A DNA stretch of 64,000 nucleotides from Canna indica. Its lineage: Eukaryota; Streptophyta; Magnoliopsida; Zingiberales; Cannaceae. Location of the stretch: contig CP136891.1 of assembly GCA_034359265.1 (NCBI GenBank), positions 82,230,001 to 82,294,000 on the forward strand, in the 5' to 3' direction. A program made the translations under genes and the position numbers. Shown here piece by piece: positions 61,601-64,000 of this stretch (the stretch's first letter is position 1; each line of letters starts with the position of its first letter). Below the pieces are notes generated by a model that did no database searches, had not been told where the DNA came from, and saw only the letters and a list, made by a program, of their open reading frames with translations.

Positions 61601-62065
61601 CTCAGTAGTATAAAAATAGTAGCAATACATAGTTTCTAAAATCTATTTATTTGAAATTTCCTATCACAGACTGAGATGGACTACTCTGGAGAAGACACAC
61701 TGGTACCCCCAAGACCACCATTCCAGAATCAGCACCATCAAACAACAATGAACTCGCACCCAGTCATCCAAACTCCATCTAGTTTGTTTGCACAGCCAAC
61801 AGTTGGAATTGCCCCCCGAAGCGGTCAGACTGATCAACCCAAAAACTCGGTTTTCTCTAATGCACTATCCAGCCCTGTCCGCAGGAGCCTTCAGCCATAT
61901 CACCTTGCTAATGGAAGTGAGTTTTATGCAAATGATACCCTACCAACTGGAAATCCAGGGGTTAGGAACCATGATTCAAACCAAAACCGGGAGAGCAATT
62001 CAACCAGCTCCAACGATTCATCTATGGATATCCACACAGATAGTCCGCCTCATGGATCTTATTGA
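55677..62065 (+). CDS. Conserved plant protein of unknown function, three exons
   Basis: Exons 55677-55835, 57140-57220 and 61670-62065, all joined in phase 0 by GT-AG introns of 1304 and 4449 bp, encode 211 residues. The first 80 residues are highly conserved in style: MARKRKSEATGLDEVDRTLYSTFCGAANSLSQLYTQAMNQQKISFQAGERHAL, then EKLYQWIVRKHEEGSRVTVADIVAHMQ. They are probably helical, with a basic, nuclear-localisation-like start. The last exon is Ser/Asn/Pro-rich (FSNALSSPVRRSLQPYHLANGSEF, SNSTSSNDSSMDIHTDSP). I recall such proteins being labelled 'holocarboxylase synthetase-like' or 'RNase P p38-like' in plant annotations. The sequence shows no biotin-ligase domain, so I give no function. 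The ATG follows a GC-rich leader (about 55500-55676). The second intron holds several transposons. Confidence 0.9.
58075..58603. mobile_element. hAT-like element in intron 2
   Basis: The ends are TAGGGCTGGCAACGGAT and the inverse of TAGGGGTGGCAATTTTATCC. A perfect 8-bp duplication GGTCTAGT lies on both sides (58067-58074, 58604-58611). The arms are full of GGATACGG / CCGTATCC words, which give long-range hairpin potential. The element is 529 bp and non-coding. Confidence 0.9.
58810..59783. mobile_element. PIF/Tourist-like element in intron 2, host of a nested MITE
   Basis: The left end GGGGGTGTTTGGTTGGATG follows a TAA. The right end is the inverse of a TATTTGGTTGTC word before TAT. The ends are less certain than those of the nested element at 59346. 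Inside are repeated phrases ACTATCATTAATAGATGGG and TGAGATAAGAAATA. Confidence 0.5.
59346..59673. mobile_element. Tourist-like MITE nested in the intron element
   Basis: The ends are GGCCTCGTTTGCTTTG and the inverse of GGCCATGTTTGCTTTG, with a perfect 3-bp TTA duplication (59343-59345, 59674-59676). The element is 328 bp and non-coding. The same family is present, truncated, at 3945-4223. Confidence 0.9.
60545..61305. mobile_element. hAT-like element in intron 2, with another hAT inside
   Basis: The ends are TAGAGGTGACAAATCGTG and the inverse of TAGAGGTGGCAATTTTCAGC. A perfect 8-bp duplication GGTAGTCT lies on both sides (60537-60544, 61306-61313). Interior words GGGCCGGTAAC, CGGCCCGATAA and ACGGGCC recur in inverted form. 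Removing the nested element at 60864-61187 (and one duplication copy) leaves about 430 bp. Confidence 0.9.
60864..61187. mobile_element. hAT-like MITE nested in the 60545 element
   Basis: The ends are TAGAGGTGGCAATGGGTCG and the inverse of TAGAGGTGGCAATTGGGCC. A perfect 8-bp duplication CCGTTAAC lies on both sides (60856-60863, 61188-61195). The length is 324 bp. Confidence 0.92.
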
Positions 62066-63693
62066 CAACTCCAACTCTCCGTGGCTCAAACTCTATCGTG
62101 AATGATGCATTCATGCTAAGCGTGCATGTAGTAAACAATCACACAAGTCATATATGATGTTTTAAGTCTCCTTTCCCTGTCTTTTTATCTGCTCTTTATG
62201 TTACAAACTTAAATACAAGTTGCTCATGCGAGATTTGATTATGTATCTGGTAATTGCTTTGTACATGAAAAACAACTTGGTATATGATGCGATGGTCTAA
62301 TATCTCTAATATTTTGTACCACCTGTTTAATGCTATCATGTGAGAACGGGAATATCCAACTGTTGCCACACTTTGCATGCATAAATTTTTAATATGGAGG
62401 TGAGGAGCTCAGCAGGCAGTTGATCATGATTGGCCTGGCTATAATTTTTAAGCCATTTAGTTCTGTTCCTAGTTCGTTTATGGTGTTATGGCCCAGTGTC
62501 AGAGTATCCAGTTTTTGACAGTTATTGGTTCTACCTGAGAGGATATATTGCTTCGCATCCAGATTCTTGGAAATTGTGATGGTAATTTGGTAATGGACCC
62601 CTGTCGATTGTTCTATACTTTTATTATATCTTGCAACTGATCACAATACGTTTGACTTCTAACGAGCAAGTGGCTGTGGTGGGTATAATATAAACATACT
62701 TAAAATTTGAAGATCTTATTGGCTTCAGGGAGATATATATGTAGAATTGTAGATAATCATGACTTTGAATATTTAATATACTAAACAGCGGGCTGTCTTG
62801 TATTCAAGCAAAGCCTCAGTTGAAGATAAGGTGCATATAATCTGATCTTATGATCCTAACTCAAAAAAATGATGCCATGATATCCAACTTTCTCAGTCTT
62901 CTAATATATATAATTACATAATATTAATCTACACCAAATCTATATCTAAACTCTAAAGAGAAGCATCTTACTCTTCTCCATGTGGATCATGGTAGACATA
63001 ACTAAGAGGAAACTTAAAAGGTGGTTGGGGAGCAACTCACTCCCAAGAGATGTATTGCAAGAATCTTCCTTGTTTCTATACCAACGATGTTGTCACAAGT
63101 TACTATATTCCTCACATATTATTAAAAATCACTCAGACATGAAGGCAAAAGGAAACAAATACTTCTTAAAAAAATTTCCCATGCCTCCGGTGGCTTGACA
63201 TTCTAGCTATTATCTACACACAAAAAGAAATCCCTCGTGATCCACCATCTGCATTTGATTTTCTAGTGTTACTAGAATATATTTCCAAGTCAGCAATATA
63301 TATCTAATTGAATCCACAAACCAAGACATTGATGAAGACTGGGGTGGGAGTGATGGATGGAATGATGTCATCCCTTGATTCTTTGTTTTGATTAATTGCC
63401 CTCAAGAACCCATTTATCTTTGTTAAATCTTATAAGAATATAATTTCCAATTTAGATACTTGACAGGCTAATGCTTGGCTGTGAGATCCTTGAGAAATGT
63501 TAACCATGACTTTGCCAGATTGGAGATATATTAATTGTGTGTGATCTCTTGGCAAATCTCAACCCTTCATCAGCTATTTATAATTACCAAACCTACCTTA
63601 ATTAGTGCTCCATCCATTAATTTGACAGCGACACTTATACCTTTGAGATTTTGAGTTCTCAAGCTAGATTAAAATTAAAGATCCTAACATGGA
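62066..63693. other. 3' flank of the 55677 gene and intergenic DNA
   Basis: The 3' untranslated region of the gene probably occupies the first few hundred bases. Nothing further is recognised before the repeat at the right edge. Confidence 0.4.
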
Positions 63694-64000
63694 TATACCC
63701 GGGGGTGAGCGGGTCCGAATATCATGTATTTTTTATGATGCTCGGATCCTATTTTGTATATGATCGATTCTTAAATTTTGAATTCAGACACCACCCTATT
63801 GGGACTTGGAACTCGACCCCTACCCACAACCTGTGGTGTAATATAGATTTCGAGCACCTTGTTGAAACATGTTCCAAGGTATAGGTTTCGGGTACCATAT
63901 TAGAACCTGCTCATTTACAAATTACAGGGTACAACATCCGGGTATCAATTTCGGGTACCAGTTCTTATTTCGATTCTGAGTACCTTATGTGTTGGACCCG
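63694..64000. mobile_element. hAT-like element, left part (cut by window edge)
   Basis: It begins CGGGGGTGAGCGGGTCCGA and continues with ATCATGTATTTTTTATGA and GAACTCGACCCCTACCC, collinear with the left part of 22796-23533. The right end is outside the window. Confidence 0.7.

Noticed and set aside
1..64000. tRNA, rRNA or CRISPR-type features
   Set aside because: I saw no tRNA T-loop/A-box combination, no rRNA-like segment and no regularly spaced repeat array. Runs of AT or GAA units are ordinary microsatellites.

Overview
The window is plant nuclear DNA, almost certainly from a monocot. Intergenic DNA is AT-rich, exons are separated by GT-AG introns, and several genes have very GC-rich third codon positions. 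DNA transposons (CACTA, hAT, Mutator-like, Tourist/PIF-like) are numerous, and many still show target-site duplications that can be read directly. I cannot name the species.

Layout. (1) 1-1290: 5' end of a FAR1/FHY3-like gene on the minus strand, running off the left edge, with a leader/promoter that carries a telo-box and a short upstream ORF. (2) 1.3-7.4 kb: AT-rich intergenic DNA with a few old MITEs. (3) 7.5-26 kb: a cluster of three BAHD acyltransferase genes. One (A) is on the plus strand at 7.55-8.9 kb. Two (B and C, minus strand, 18.4-20.3 and 23.9-25.8 kb) are a recent direct duplication. Two related CACTA transposons sit between A and B and just upstream of C. Gene A has an intact reading frame, but the Asp of the family HxxxD motif is Gly. 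(4) 30-41 kb: repeat-rich DNA with no convincing gene. (5) 41.6-44 kb: a DUF538 secreted protein gene and a three-exon heavy-metal-associated (HMA) protein gene of the NaKR-like type, both minus. (6) 45.7-46.3 kb: a compact 585-bp Mutator-like element with a perfect 9-bp target duplication and 167-169-bp terminal inverted repeats around a GC-rich core. (7) 50.9-52.1 kb: a trihelix transcription factor of the ASIL/SIP1 type, minus strand. (8) 55.7-62.1 kb: a three-exon conserved plant gene on the plus strand whose 4.4-kb second intron holds several hAT and Tourist-like insertions, one nested in another. (9) The right edge repeats a dispersed hAT-like family also seen at 22.8-23.5 and 54.5 kb.

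Functionally, the one multi-gene unit is the BAHD cluster, presumably acyl-CoA-dependent acylation of small phenolic or alcohol acceptors. The other genes look like independent housekeeping or regulatory genes. Most of the remaining structure is layered transposon history, including a CACTA inside a hAT, a solo LTR inside a hAT, a hAT inside a hAT, and a Tourist MITE inside a larger PIF-like element.
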